From: Billgrantia endophytica | GTDB lineage: Bacteria > Pseudomonadota > Gammaproteobacteria > Pseudomonadales > Halomonadaceae | Assembly (NCBI RefSeq): GCF_002879615.1 | Contig: NZ_PNRF01000029.1 | Coordinates: 1-34,286 of the forward strand | DNA length: 34,286 nt | Direction: 5' to 3' | Part shown: positions 16,311 through 24,682 of the stretch, one piece after another | Position numbering within the stretch: position 1 is the first letter of the stretch | Layout of the letters: each line of letters opens with the position of its first letter | Position numbers and translations under genes: made by a program | The notes under the pieces: model-generated | What the model saw: the letters and a program-made list of their open reading frames with translations, nothing else | Told to the model about the DNA's origin: nothing | Database searches by the model: none

Positions 16311-19039
16311 CCGGCGTTGGGGCCAGCCATCAACGAGCCGGAGGACTCGAGCAACTCCATGAGTTGCGCGGCTGGCAGCGGCCGGGAATAGAAATACCCC
16401 TGGTAGGCATGGCAGCCGTGGTCCGCCAGCCAGTCACGATGCGCCTGGGTTTCCACCCCTTCGGCGATGACCTCGAGACCCAGGTTGCGCCCCAGGTCGA
16501 TGATCGAGGCGGAAATCACCGCATTCGCCGCATCCTCGAACAGAGTCCGCACGAATGACTGATCGATCTTGAGCTGATCCAGCGGCAGGCGATTCAGGTA
16601 GGCAAGCGATGAGTATCCGGTACCGAAATCGTCCAGGGAAAAGCGGATACCCATCGTCTTCAATCGACACATGGTGTCGCGGACGGTTTCCGGCTCCTTC
16701 ATGAACAGCGTTTCGGTCAACTCCAGCTTCAATTGCCGCGGTCGTGCCCCGGTAGCGGCAAGTATCGCTTCCAGGCCGGCAACGAAATCCGGCTGCTGGA
16801 ACTGCAACGGGCTGATATTGACGGCCATGGTCCAGTCGGCGGTAACGGGATCACCGGCCCAGGCTGCCAATTGCCGACAGGCGGTCTCGAGGACCCAGCC
16901 GCCGATGACAACGATCAGGTAACCCTCCTCCGCCACCGGGATGAAGTCGCTTGGCGGCACCATGCCATGTTCCGGATGTTCCCAGCGCAGCAGCGCCTCC
17001 ACCCCCGTCACCTTGGCCGAGGCGTCCACCTGTACCTGATAGAAGAGGCGTAGTTGATTGCGCTTCACCGCCTGCCGCAGATCGGTTTCGAGCATGGCAC
17101 GCCGGACGGCGATCGCCTGCATGTCGGGATCAAAGAAACGCAGCGTGTTACGCCCCGCCTGCTTGGCCTGATACATCGCCATCTCGGCCTGCTGGAGACA
17201 CTCTTCCACACTCCGGGTGCCCCTATCCAGCAACGCGATGCCAATGCTTCCTGACAGCAGGTACCGATGGGCCCCAAGCCAGCATGGCTCTGCCAGAGAC
17301 CCCAGCAGCTTATTGGCAAGGCGCTCCGCCACCTGCGAAGCTTCATCGATGGTAGCCCCCATGCCCTGCGCCAGGACGACGAATTCATCGCCACCCAGTC
17401 GAGCCACCAGATCGGTCTCGCGGCCCGTCTCCACGATCCGAGTCGCCACCAGCTGCAGCAATTCATCCCCCTTCTGATGTCCCAGGCTGTCATTGATGTG
17501 CTTGAAACCATCCAGGTCGATGAACAGCAAGGCTCCCCGCCGCTCGCGACAGCGGCCCGACTCGACCACCTGGCCTACCCGGTCGAGCAGCATGCGGCGA
17601 TTCGGCAACCCTGTCAGGGGATCATAGAAAGCCAGTCGATGGGCTTCCCGCTCGGCCTCCTTGCGATGGGTCATGTCACTGAGGGTGGCGACATAGTGGC
17701 TGACGTTGCCATCGTCCCCTTTCACGGCGCTGATGGTGACCCACTGGGGATAGGTGTCGCCATTCTTGCGCCGGTTCCAGACCTCGCCCTGCCAGCTGCC
17801 CTGGGTCTGTATGCGCGACCACATGTTCCGGTAGAAACCGGCATCGTGGCGGCCGGAATTCAGCAGCCTCGGGTTCCTGCCCAGGACCTCTTTGGCGCTA
17901 TAGCCGGTGATCCGTTCGAAGGTGCCGTTGACCTTGCGGATGGTTCCGGTCGCGTCGGTAATGAACATTCCAAGATGGGTCTCGAACGCCATGGCGGCAA
18001 TACGGAGTTCGGCCTCGAGTGACTGGTTGATATCGCGAAGCGTCTTCTCACTCTTCTGCAGGTCGGCTTCCGTACGGGCAAGCCGCAGGTAGTGGACCAG
18101 GATCAGCAACCCCAGCAGTGAAACCGACAGCCACCCCAGGGACAACAACACCGCTCGCTGGCGACAATCGGCCAGTACATGGTCGACCTCATGGCCGAAC
18201 ATGGCCGCAAACGGCAAACCCTCGACCCGACCGATGCCAACGATGCGGCGGCTGCCGTCCAGCGGCGAGACGACAGTGACTGACTGGCTGCGGGGGTCAC
18301 GAATGCGCTCGGCCACCTCGGGCGACTCGACTCGCATGCCCAGGGCCCTGGTTGCCGGCACGTCTGGCACACCTGGCCGCCGGGCGATGAGGCGCATGTC
18401 GTCATCAAGAAAAGCAATGCCATGCCCTTCTCCGAGCGGGATGCTCTCCAGGGCATGGGTAAAGAAGAAGAGATCCAGGCGCGCCGCTGCCACACCGATG
18501 ACACGGCCCTCGGCATCGAACATACGTCGCAGGTAAAGCATGCGGTGCTCGTCCTCCCCGGGGGACCAGTACACGTCAGAACGCATCGGCTCTTGAACCT
18601 GGAGAAAACGGTGAATGAAGGCCCTTTCCTCGGGCTCCTCGCCGGGGAAGCCGGGGTTTCCCATGGAGTAGAGCGTTTGCCCGGCGGGATCGATGATGCC
18701 GATGGCATCCAGGAACGGAAGGTTCTGTCGACGCAGGGAAGCCAGGGTTTCGAAATGGATGGCAAGTCGCTCGTCTCCCTCGCCATTCAAGGAGAGGGCG
18801 TACAAGTCGGCCAGACCGCTCAGGGTGTCGTCGATACGAGCGAAGGCTCCGCTCGCCCATTCCGCTATCAGCTCGGCTTGCGCCAGGGTATTGTCACGCG
18901 CTGCGTCCAGCTCACGATGACGGTGATCCCGTAGCGTCCAGACCATCGCGGCCAGCAGGCAGAGCACCACTACGCCGTAAAGCGTCGCGGCCTTCAAGGT
19001 CGACCAGCGCTGGCGCGGTTGTTCGTCCTGGCTATCCAT
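16307..19039 (-). CDS. Membrane-bound PAS-GGDEF-EAL c-di-GMP enzyme
   Basis: 910 residues. TM1 at about 18-36, a periplasmic Cache-like sensor (about 37-290), TM2 at about 293-320 and a PAS domain (about 345-455, [20 protein letters not shown]) precede the catalytic domains. GGDEF is intact at 549-553, with an RETD inhibitory I-site five residues upstream. EAL is intact at 681-683 ([12 protein letters not shown]), with [37 protein letters not shown] and [10 protein letters not shown]. Both synthesis and hydrolysis of c-di-GMP are therefore possible. It follows motB by 66 bases on the same strand and probably shares the FliA-driven motA transcript, tying c-di-GMP turnover to motility. The start ATG 19039 has a weak GAGA upstream. 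Confidence 0.93.
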   Translation of the reverse strand: MDSQDEQPRQRWSTLKAATLYGVVVLCLLAAMVWTLRDHRHRELDAARDNTLAQAELIAEWASGAFARIDDTLSGLADLYALSLNGEGDERLAIHFETLASLRRQNLPFLDAIGIIDPAGQTLYSMGNPGFPGEEPEERAFIHRFLQVQEPMRSDVYWSPGEDEHRMLYLRRMFDAEGRVIGVAAARLDLFFFTHALESIPLGEGHGIAFLDDDMRLIARRPGVPDVPATRALGMRVESPEVAERIRDPRSQSVTVVSPLDGSRRIVGIGRVEGLPFAAMFGHEVDHVLADCRQRAVLLSLGWLSVSLLGLLILVHYLRLARTEADLQKSEKTLRDINQSLEAELRIAAMAFETHLGMFITDATGTIRKVNGTFERITGYSAKEVLGRNPRLLNSGRHDAGFYRNMWSRIQTQGSWQGEVWNRRKNGDTYPQWVTISAVKGDDGNVSHYVATLSDMTHRKEAEREAHRLAFYDPLTGLPNRRMLLDRVGQVVESGRCRERRGALLFIDLDGFKHINDSLGHQKGDELLQLVATRIVETGRETDLVARLGGDEFVVLAQGMGATIDEASQVAERLANKLLGSLAEPCWLGAHRYLLSGSIGIALLDRGTRSVEECLQQAEMAMYQAKQAGRNTLRFFDPDMQAIAVRRAMLETDLRQAVKRNQLRLFYQVQVDASAKVTGVEALLRWEHPEHGMVPPSDFIPVAEEGYLIVVIGGWVLETACRQLAAWAGDPVTADWTMAVNISPLQFQQPDFVAGLEAILAATGARPRQLKLELTETLFMKEPETVRDTMCRLKTMGIRFSLDDFGTGYSSLAYLNRLPLDQLKIDQSFVRTLFEDAANAVISASIIDLGRNLGLEVIAEGVETQAHRDWLADHGCHAYQGYFYSRPLPAAQLMELLESSGSLMAGPNAG

Positions 19040-19105
19040 CGCGTCTCATCTCGTGCGGTTCTGCCAACCAATGGCGATGCAGCCGGTCAAGCCCAGCGGC
19101 ATTGG

Positions 19106-19816
19106 CTAGAGCGAGGATCGTGATGCCATGCCCGGCTCCTGGCGCAGCAGCAGCTCCACGCGGCGATTGGAAGCACGGCCCTCTGCCGTTTCGTTGCTCT
19201 CCAGGGGACGGGTCTCGGCATAGCCCACCGCACGCAACCGCCCCGGGGCTACCCCTATCTCATCGAGGTAGCGCAGCACCGCGATGGCACGAGCCGAAGA
19301 GAGCTCCCAGTTGGAAGGAAACCTGGCGGTCGAAATGGGAATACTGTCCGTGTGGCCTTCCACGGAGATCTCGCCGTCGAAAGCGTCCAGAATCTCGCGC
19401 AGGCTGCCGACCACCTCTCTGCCCTGAGGGGTCAGCTCGGCCTGACCACTGGCAAACAACAGGTTGTCGTCGATGCGTAGCGTGATGCCTTGCTGCCCTT
19501 CGGCCACGCTGACGCCCTCGATATTGAGCCCCGCAAAGCGCGGCTGGAGGCCATCATGGCGCGGCTGGAGGCCGGGCGACAATCGCCCGGCCACGACCAG
19601 AGCCGCCACCTGGGCTTCCGGGGTTACCATCCGGCTGGCTTCACCACCGTGCTGGCTGCCAAAGGGTGCCATCCCGTTGCCGGCCAGGGATAACAGCAGC
19701 ACGAACAACGTGATGAGCAACGTCAGCACATCGAGATAACTTATCAGCCACCCTTCGCTATCATCATCGTTGCCCGCTACCGGCTGCAGGGTATGACGCG
19801 TGTTGCGATCAAGCAT
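19106..19816 (-). CDS. motB: Flagellar stator protein MotB (MotB/MotD family)
   Basis: 236 residues. A single helix (about 23-43) carries the ion-binding aspartate D29 in SYLDVLTLLITLF. The C-terminal OmpA-like peptidoglycan-binding domain contains EGHTDSIPIS and NWELSSARA. ATG 19816 (MLDRN) is preceded by AAGGGG about 5 bases upstream and overlaps the motA stop by 8 bases, indicating coupled translation. The helix continues as FVLLLSLAG, which looks closer to sodium-type PomB (FVLLLSFS) than to the E. coli proton-type MotB sequence. The coupling ion cannot be decided from this alone. The protein could equally be called MotD. Confidence 0.93.
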   Translation of the reverse strand: MLDRNTRHTLQPVAGNDDDSEGWLISYLDVLTLLITLFVLLLSLAGNGMAPFGSQHGGEASRMVTPEAQVAALVVAGRLSPGLQPRHDGLQPRFAGLNIEGVSVAEGQQGITLRIDDNLLFASGQAELTPQGREVVGSLREILDAFDGEISVEGHTDSIPISTARFPSNWELSSARAIAVLRYLDEIGVAPGRLRAVGYAETRPLESNETAEGRASNRRVELLLRQEPGMASRSSL

Positions 19817-20630
19817 TCTGCCCCTTCCCTGCCTCGCGGGCCGCACGGCCATTCATGACCGGATCACGAATCTCATCGTGATAATTGGCGACGAAGGAAT
19901 TGAGCGTCTCCTCGATAAAGGAAGGCAGGCGGCGCTTGGTGATCAGGGAAATGCCCTCGAGCACCATGTTCATGGCAATCAAACGCTCTTCCGTGCGCCG
20001 CTCCAGCTTTACGGCAATGGGCTTGAAGACCAGGTTGGCCAGCAGAATGCCATAGAAGGTCGTCAGCAGGGCCACCGCCATGCGTGGACCAATGACATGA
20101 AGTTCGCCCGACTCCATGACTTCCAGCATGTTGACCAGCCCCACCAGTGTGCCGATCATGCCGAAGGCTGGAGCATAGGTCGCCATGGTGCGAAAGATCT
20201 GGGCCTCGGCATGCTCTCGAGCCTTCAGGCGCGCGATGCGCCAGCGCAGGAGATCGAAGATCTCGTCTTCCTTGGTATTGGCGATAACCAGTTGGATACC
20301 GGTACGCAGGAAAGGATTGCGGGCATGTTCCAGGGCTTCCTCCACCGCCCTGACGTCCCCTTTGAACCACAGCCGGGAAATATCGACCAGTTCCTTGATG
20401 TCATCGCGGGTGTAGGTGTTCTCCCGGCGAAAAACCAGACCCACCAGCCGTACGACCCTGAGCACTTCCTTGAGGGGGTAGCTGATGAAAGTCGACGCCA
20501 TGGTACCGGCCAACACGATGGCAAGCCCGGGCAGATTCATGAAGCTATGTGGCGACTCGGCGGTAAAGAAAAGCACGCTGACCAACAGCACGGTGCTGGC
20601 GAACATGCCGATGATGGTTGAAGGATTCAT
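19809..20630 (-). CDS. motA: Flagellar stator protein MotA (MotA/MotC family)
   Basis: 273 residues with four membrane helices: two at about 5-50, and two around 150-210 that contain the conserved YAPAFGMIGTLVGLVNML and TTFYGILLANLVFKPIA segments. The large cytoplasmic loop (about 65-150) carries the charged residues that contact FliG. With MotB it forms the ion-driven stator. The start ATG 20630 has GGAG 6 bases upstream. A near-consensus FliA promoter lies 45-71 bases upstream. Confidence 0.96.
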   Translation of the reverse strand: MNPSTIIGMFASTVLLVSVLFFTAESPHSFMNLPGLAIVLAGTMASTFISYPLKEVLRVVRLVGLVFRRENTYTRDDIKELVDISRLWFKGDVRAVEEALEHARNPFLRTGIQLVIANTKEDEIFDLLRWRIARLKAREHAEAQIFRTMATYAPAFGMIGTLVGLVNMLEVMESGELHVIGPRMAVALLTTFYGILLANLVFKPIAVKLERRTEERLIAMNMVLEGISLITKRRLPSFIEETLNSFVANYHDEIRDPVMNGRAAREAGKGQNA

Positions 20631-20674
20631 ACAGGCTCCATGGATACGGGGCGTCGAGTCAGTCTATCGGTTAG

Positions 20675-20701
20675 ATATCGGCCGGCCGGGCAGAAACTTT
20701 A
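20675..20701 (-). promoter_or_regulatory. FliA (sigma-28) promoter of motA-motB
   Basis: On the minus strand TAAAGTTT (20701-20694), an 11-base spacer and GCCGATAT (20682-20675). The -35 is identical to consensus and the -10 differs from GCCGATAA only in the last base. The first three bases of the -35 are the TAA stop codon of fliA itself. Confidence 0.9.
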
Positions 20702-21409
20702 ATCGTCGTCCTGGTCGGCCAGCCGGGCACGGAGACGGCTGACCGCCTGGCTGTGCAGCTGGCACACCCGGGATTCGGTGACCCCCAGGACGACTCCAAT
20801 CTCCTTGAGGTTCAATTCTTCCTGGTAATAGAGGGCCATCAGCAATTTTTCCCGCTCGGGCAAGGCTTCGATGCCGTCCACCAGTTGCTGGCGCTTCTGC
20901 TGATCGATGAGCTGCTTGTAGGGTGTATCGGCAGTGGCATCGACAATGCCCGGTTCCATCCCTTCGGTGAGCAACGCCTCGAACGGCAAGAGATGGCCGC
21001 TGTTGGTGTCATTGAGCAACTGCCGGTAGGTGCTCATGTCCATATCCAGCTCGGCAGCGATTTCATGCTCTTCCGCGGGCCGCCCGAGGTGCTGGTCCAG
21101 CCGCCGAACGGCTTCGTCCACCGCTCTGGCATTGCGCCTTACACTACGTGGCAGCCAGTCACGGCTGCGTAGCTCATCGAGCATCGCGCCCCGGATACGC
21201 TGACTGGCAAAGGTGGCGAAACTCGCCCCCTGGGTCGCATCGAAGCGTCCCATGGCTTCAAGAAGCCCGACGGTGCCGGCCTGGATAAGGTCGTCCAGCT
21301 CGATACTGGCTGGTAGACGAACCTGGAGGGAAAGCGCCTGGCGCCTCACCTGCGGGAGGTACTCCTCCAGCATGTCCCCCTGATCGATCTTGCCTCGTGC
21401 TGTGTACAT
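20699..21409 (-). CDS. fliA: Flagellar sigma factor FliA (sigma-28)
   Basis: 236 residues, close to the 239 of E. coli. It directs RNA polymerase to late flagellar, motor and chemotaxis genes. Region 2 (LPASIELDDLIQAGTVGLLEA, FATFASQRIRGAMLDELRSRDW), region 3 (PRSVRRNARAVDEAVRRL) and region 4 (LPEREKLLMALYYQEELNLKEIGVVL, ESRVCQLHSQA) are all recognisable. I chose ATG 21409 (MYTARGKID) with AGAAG about 6 bases upstream, over TTG 21442, which lacks a ribosome site. It lies 67 bases after flhE. Its stop codon forms part of the motA promoter. Confidence 0.96.
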   Translation of the reverse strand: MYTARGKIDQGDMLEEYLPQVRRQALSLQVRLPASIELDDLIQAGTVGLLEAMGRFDATQGASFATFASQRIRGAMLDELRSRDWLPRSVRRNARAVDEAVRRLDQHLGRPAEEHEIAAELDMDMSTYRQLLNDTNSGHLLPFEALLTEGMEPGIVDATADTPYKQLIDQQKRQQLVDGIEALPEREKLLMALYYQEELNLKEIGVVLGVTESRVCQLHSQAVSRLRARLADQDDD

Positions 21410-21476
21410 GCCATTCTTCTCGCTGCTGACAGCCCAATTCAAAGGGTACTGATTCGCTCAACGGGTCCCGGCTGGT

Positions 21477-21905
21477 TCAACGGTATCTCTTATGGTCATG
21501 ATTCACGATGACCTGCAGGCCCTGCAATGTCATGACACGCTGACCGTGGCCCCGCAGCGTGAACTGAAAGTGCAGGGGCGAGTCCGCCGGCATCCCTTTC
21601 AGCGCCGCTGTCTGTCCCCGTGGACCCGGCAACGGTACGCAGCCAGCCACATGACAGAGCCAGGCATCGACTTCACCACCTGTCGGCGGCTGAAACCGCC
21701 AACTGACCTGACCGATGGCCTGACCGCGCGCAAGCTCGGGTGACGGCGGAACCAGAAGGGCCGATCGCGTCGGGCGGTCCACCATGGCCACCTGAACCGA
21801 TGGCGCGGTGGCTACCCAGCTGCCGGCAGCCAGGGCCAGCGAACTCATCAAAGCCCCCATCAGAACAAGCCCGACACCGCCCCACCCTCTCGCATGCGTC
21901 TTCAT
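21477..21905 (-). CDS. flhE: FlhE-family periplasmic flagellar protein
   Basis: 142 residues. A signal peptide is evident (basic start, hydrophobic VGLVLMGALMSSLALAA, likely cleavage after ALA at about 28). The rest follows the pattern of enteric FlhE: a VSWRF.P strand, AWLCHVAGCVPLPG with two cysteines, SPLHFQFTLRG, and a closing LQVIVNH close to the VIVNYR end of E. coli FlhE. FlhE limits proton leakage through, and ensures proper function of, the flagellar export channel FlhA/FlhB in Salmonella. ATG 21905 overlaps the upstream stop (ATGA). Enteric flhE follows flhA directly; here flhF and the FlhG-like gene intervene. Confidence 0.75.
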   Translation of the reverse strand: MKTHARGWGGVGLVLMGALMSSLALAAGSWVATAPSVQVAMVDRPTRSALLVPPSPELARGQAIGQVSWRFQPPTGGEVDAWLCHVAGCVPLPGPRGQTAALKGMPADSPLHFQFTLRGHGQRVMTLQGLQVIVNHDHKRYR

Positions 21906-22465
21906 CGTGCCAGCACCACCAGGTCGATGCCCATCAGGCTCGCCGCCGCGCGCAGATTGCCCAACAGCCCCTCGCGCCCCACCCTGGGTGGATGAACCAC
22001 CAACAGGCGGCGCGGGCCACCCCATTCCGCTATCTGCTTGAGAACCCGATAGGCGCGGCGAAACGCCTCGAGGTCGCTGTCCACCCAAAGTGCCCAGCGC
22101 GCCTGTTGAGAAACCAGCGCCGGTATATTGGGATCATTGGCTGCCAGGGGTACGATTCGCCAGGCGGCGGGGTCGCCTACCCATTGCCTGCCCTGCCGTG
22201 ACCATAGGGTGAGCAACTCGGTCACTCTCTGGCCATGACGCATGCCGCTGCCGGGCAAGCCCAGAACCATCAGCGTCACCGCATCGCCCCGGCGGGGCTC
22301 GGCAAGCCCTGGTGCCCCGGGCCGGGCGGGGCGTCTCGACGCAGGCCGGCCCTTCGAGGCCAGCTCGAGCAGCGCCTGCGCCACATGCAGCGGACAGTCA
22401 GCATCCGATGGTGCCGACATGTTCGATGCCCACTGGCGAAGGCCGGAAGCCTGATCCATCCCCAT
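21902..22465 (-). CDS. Degenerate FlhG/FleN-like protein retaining the FlhF-activator motif
   Basis: 187 residues, against about 270-300 for FlhG/FleN. The N-terminus MGMDQASGLRQW carries the DQAxxLR motif through which FlhG activates the FlhF GTPase. The MinD-like part is shrunken: the position of KGGVGKT reads LGLPGSGMRHGQR, with no Walker A lysines and no DTAAG-like segment. Later pieces (RIVPLAANDP, WVDSDLEAFRRAYRVLKQIAEWGGPRRLLVV, GNLRAAASLMGIDLVVL) still look FlhG-like. The start ATG 22465 immediately follows the flhF stop, with GAGAAGGG upstream, and its stop overlaps flhE. The position after flhF supports the family call, but ATPase activity is unlikely. It is one continuous frame, so not a simple frameshift. 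Confidence 0.7.
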   Translation of the reverse strand: MGMDQASGLRQWASNMSAPSDADCPLHVAQALLELASKGRPASRRPARPGAPGLAEPRRGDAVTLMVLGLPGSGMRHGQRVTELLTLWSRQGRQWVGDPAAWRIVPLAANDPNIPALVSQQARWALWVDSDLEAFRRAYRVLKQIAEWGGPRRLLVVHPPRVGREGLLGNLRAAASLMGIDLVVLAR

Positions 22466-24679
22466 CTAGCCCTTCTCCCGTTCACCAAGACCAAGATGCC
22501 GTATGGCATCCCTGACCATAAAGAGCCGTGCAAGCGCCTCGAGCAGAGCCACATCACGGCGACGCCGCCGGCCGCCTGTCAGGCCGAGCAGTTCCGCGCG
22601 CAGGTCCATGGCCGATTCGTCATCGGCCAGATCCAGGTGTGCGGCCACCGTGGCCAGGCCGCTGGCCATCAGCAGGCGCACATCGGGCCGAACGTCCCCG
22701 AGCTCCCGAGGGTCGAGACGCTGCCAGGCACGCCGGGTCAACTGTGGCAACCCATCACTCTGCAATTGAGAGAGAAAGAGGGCCATCGCATCCTGGCCCA
22801 GCCGGGCCGGCGCCACCCAGTAGCGTTTTGCCAGGGCCCGGCCGCTCTCCATGTCTCTTACCTCACCAAACCATGCCTGTACGGCCAGGGCATCGCTGTC
22901 GCCCTTGCCGCCCCTGACCGCCAATAGCACCGGCAGCGTGGCCAATGCCAGGCGGGCCGGCGTACCACGGAAACGGCAGGTAACGTCACCCAATGACTCG
23001 GCAATGGGAGCCAGGGCCGACATCACCTGCCTTTCATTGGCATGTTCGACCCGCTGACTGCCCCGAACCTGGCTGCACCAGGTCAGTTCCTGCTGCTCCA
23101 GCCAGCGGCACGCCTCACCATCGGGCAGCCCGGTCAAGAGATGGACATTGACAGACAACTGCCGCAGCGCGGCTTCCAGTCGAGCCTGATGGCCAGCCAC
23201 CTGCCGGTGCTGCAACAAGGGTAGCGCCAGCCAGGTTCCATCCGAAGCCAGGGCAATGTCCGGCATCGACCAGCACTCACCCTTCACCCGGCTGCGAACG
23301 CTCCACTGCATGCCCAGCGCCTGCCCGTTCGCGGGATAGGCGGAAAGCATGGCATCGAGCCGATGTTGCTGAACCGTTTCAGGCAACCCGAGCAAGTCCC
23401 AGACGGCCTCCAACTGCTCGAACCCCGCCAGGCGCTGTCGTAACGCCTGCAGCGTCGTCGCAAGCCGCCGCCCTTGGCCCAGCAGGTTCGGCGAGCGGCT
23501 CGGGGTTTCGACAGCCATCGTCCTCGATGCCGGCTCTCCCCTCGGCACCCGTGACTCCAGTGCCTGGCCAATCAGCGCCGTCCGATCGGCAACCGACATG
23601 TCCTCCGGCACTCGCTGACCATGGGAAACGAAAAGCAGGCGTAGCCCATGGCGCATGATGATATCCAGCACCGGTGCCAGGCGGCCGGCCTCATCCTGTT
23701 TGGTGATGATGCAATCGAGCAGTTCGCCACCGGCAGCCCGTGCGGCCTGACGATAGCGAATCACCACCTCTTCCAGGGTTTCCGGTTGGCTGGCGGCGTT
23801 GAGCAGCAAGACCAGCCGGACGGGAGACGCTCCGCCACGCAGGTGAGCCACCTGCTCGATGACACGATGATCACGCTGGCTCATGCCAACCGTATCGATG
23901 ATGACCCAGGACTTGCCCTGCATGCGCTCCAGCAGGTCGGTCACCGGCTGGTCGGCGTTGAGTGCATACATGGGAACGTCCAGTAATCTGGAATAGATCC
24001 GCAGTTGCTCATGGGCACCGATACGGAAGCTGTCGGTGGTCACCAGCGCGACGGGGCGCGTGCCGTGGCGCATCACATAGCGCGCCGCCAGTTTCGCCGT
24101 GGTGGTGGTCTTGCCGATGCCGGTGGGGCCGATCAGCGCCACGATGCCGGTACGCTCCATGAAAGCGGCTTCGTCATCGAGCCCTGCCAGGCGCTTCGAC
24201 AATTGACGCTGCAGCCAGGACATGGCGCGATCATCCACCGCCCCCGGACCGGCCAGTTCCTCCGGCAGGGCCGAGACGACCTCCTTGGCCAACTCCTGGC
24301 CGAAGCCAGCGTCCAGCAGCACTTCCTGCAACTGCTCACGCAGGCCGCCCGCCGGCTCTCTTCGGCTGTCGCGCTGGACCTGCTCGCGGGACAGCAACGC
24401 ACGCATGTCGCGCATCTCCTCGAGCAATTTCTCGCTCATGGCCTCGAACGCGCTTGCGGCCCCTCGCCCGGAAGGTGGCGGAGAGAAAGCCGGTACGGTT
24501 GGCGGGCTGATGGTCGCGGTGCTGCTTCTGTCCGGCGTCGCCGATTCGGCCATGGCCAGAATCTCGACCCCATCGTCGACGCGACGGTTGGCCAGGATCA
24601 ATGCCTCATCCCCCAGCGTTTCACGCACCTGGCGCATGGCATCACGGCTATTGGCTCCCACGAATCGCTTGATGCTCAT
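22466..24679 (-). CDS. flhF: Flagellar SRP-type GTPase FlhF with long C-terminal extension
   Basis: 737 residues, well above the 360-500 usual for FlhF. The N-terminus MSIKRFVGANSRDAMRQVRE is the typical FlhF start, followed by a Pro/Ser-rich linker (50-75). The NG GTPase domain (about 115-375) has G1 GPTGIGKTTT (184-193), TTDSFRIGAHEQLRIY (214-229), G3 DTVGM (262-266), G4 TKQDEAG (326-332) and G5 SHGQRVPED. Residues about 376-737 are an Arg/Leu-rich extension with no recognised fold. FlhF positions and counts polar flagella together with FlhG. The gene sits 3 bases after flhA and abuts the degenerate flhG. Confidence 0.93.
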   Translation of the reverse strand: MSIKRFVGANSRDAMRQVRETLGDEALILANRRVDDGVEILAMAESATPDRSSTATISPPTVPAFSPPPSGRGAASAFEAMSEKLLEEMRDMRALLSREQVQRDSRREPAGGLREQLQEVLLDAGFGQELAKEVVSALPEELAGPGAVDDRAMSWLQRQLSKRLAGLDDEAAFMERTGIVALIGPTGIGKTTTTAKLAARYVMRHGTRPVALVTTDSFRIGAHEQLRIYSRLLDVPMYALNADQPVTDLLERMQGKSWVIIDTVGMSQRDHRVIEQVAHLRGGASPVRLVLLLNAASQPETLEEVVIRYRQAARAAGGELLDCIITKQDEAGRLAPVLDIIMRHGLRLLFVSHGQRVPEDMSVADRTALIGQALESRVPRGEPASRTMAVETPSRSPNLLGQGRRLATTLQALRQRLAGFEQLEAVWDLLGLPETVQQHRLDAMLSAYPANGQALGMQWSVRSRVKGECWSMPDIALASDGTWLALPLLQHRQVAGHQARLEAALRQLSVNVHLLTGLPDGEACRWLEQQELTWCSQVRGSQRVEHANERQVMSALAPIAESLGDVTCRFRGTPARLALATLPVLLAVRGGKGDSDALAVQAWFGEVRDMESGRALAKRYWVAPARLGQDAMALFLSQLQSDGLPQLTRRAWQRLDPRELGDVRPDVRLLMASGLATVAAHLDLADDESAMDLRAELLGLTGGRRRRRDVALLEALARLFMVRDAIRHLGLGEREKG

Positions 24680-24682
24680 GGT

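Noticed and set aside
19068..19105. CCAATG/CATTGG inverted repeat between motB and the GGDEF-EAL gene as terminator
   Set aside because: The stem is only 6 bases, the loop is about 26 bases and no T tract follows on the minus strand.
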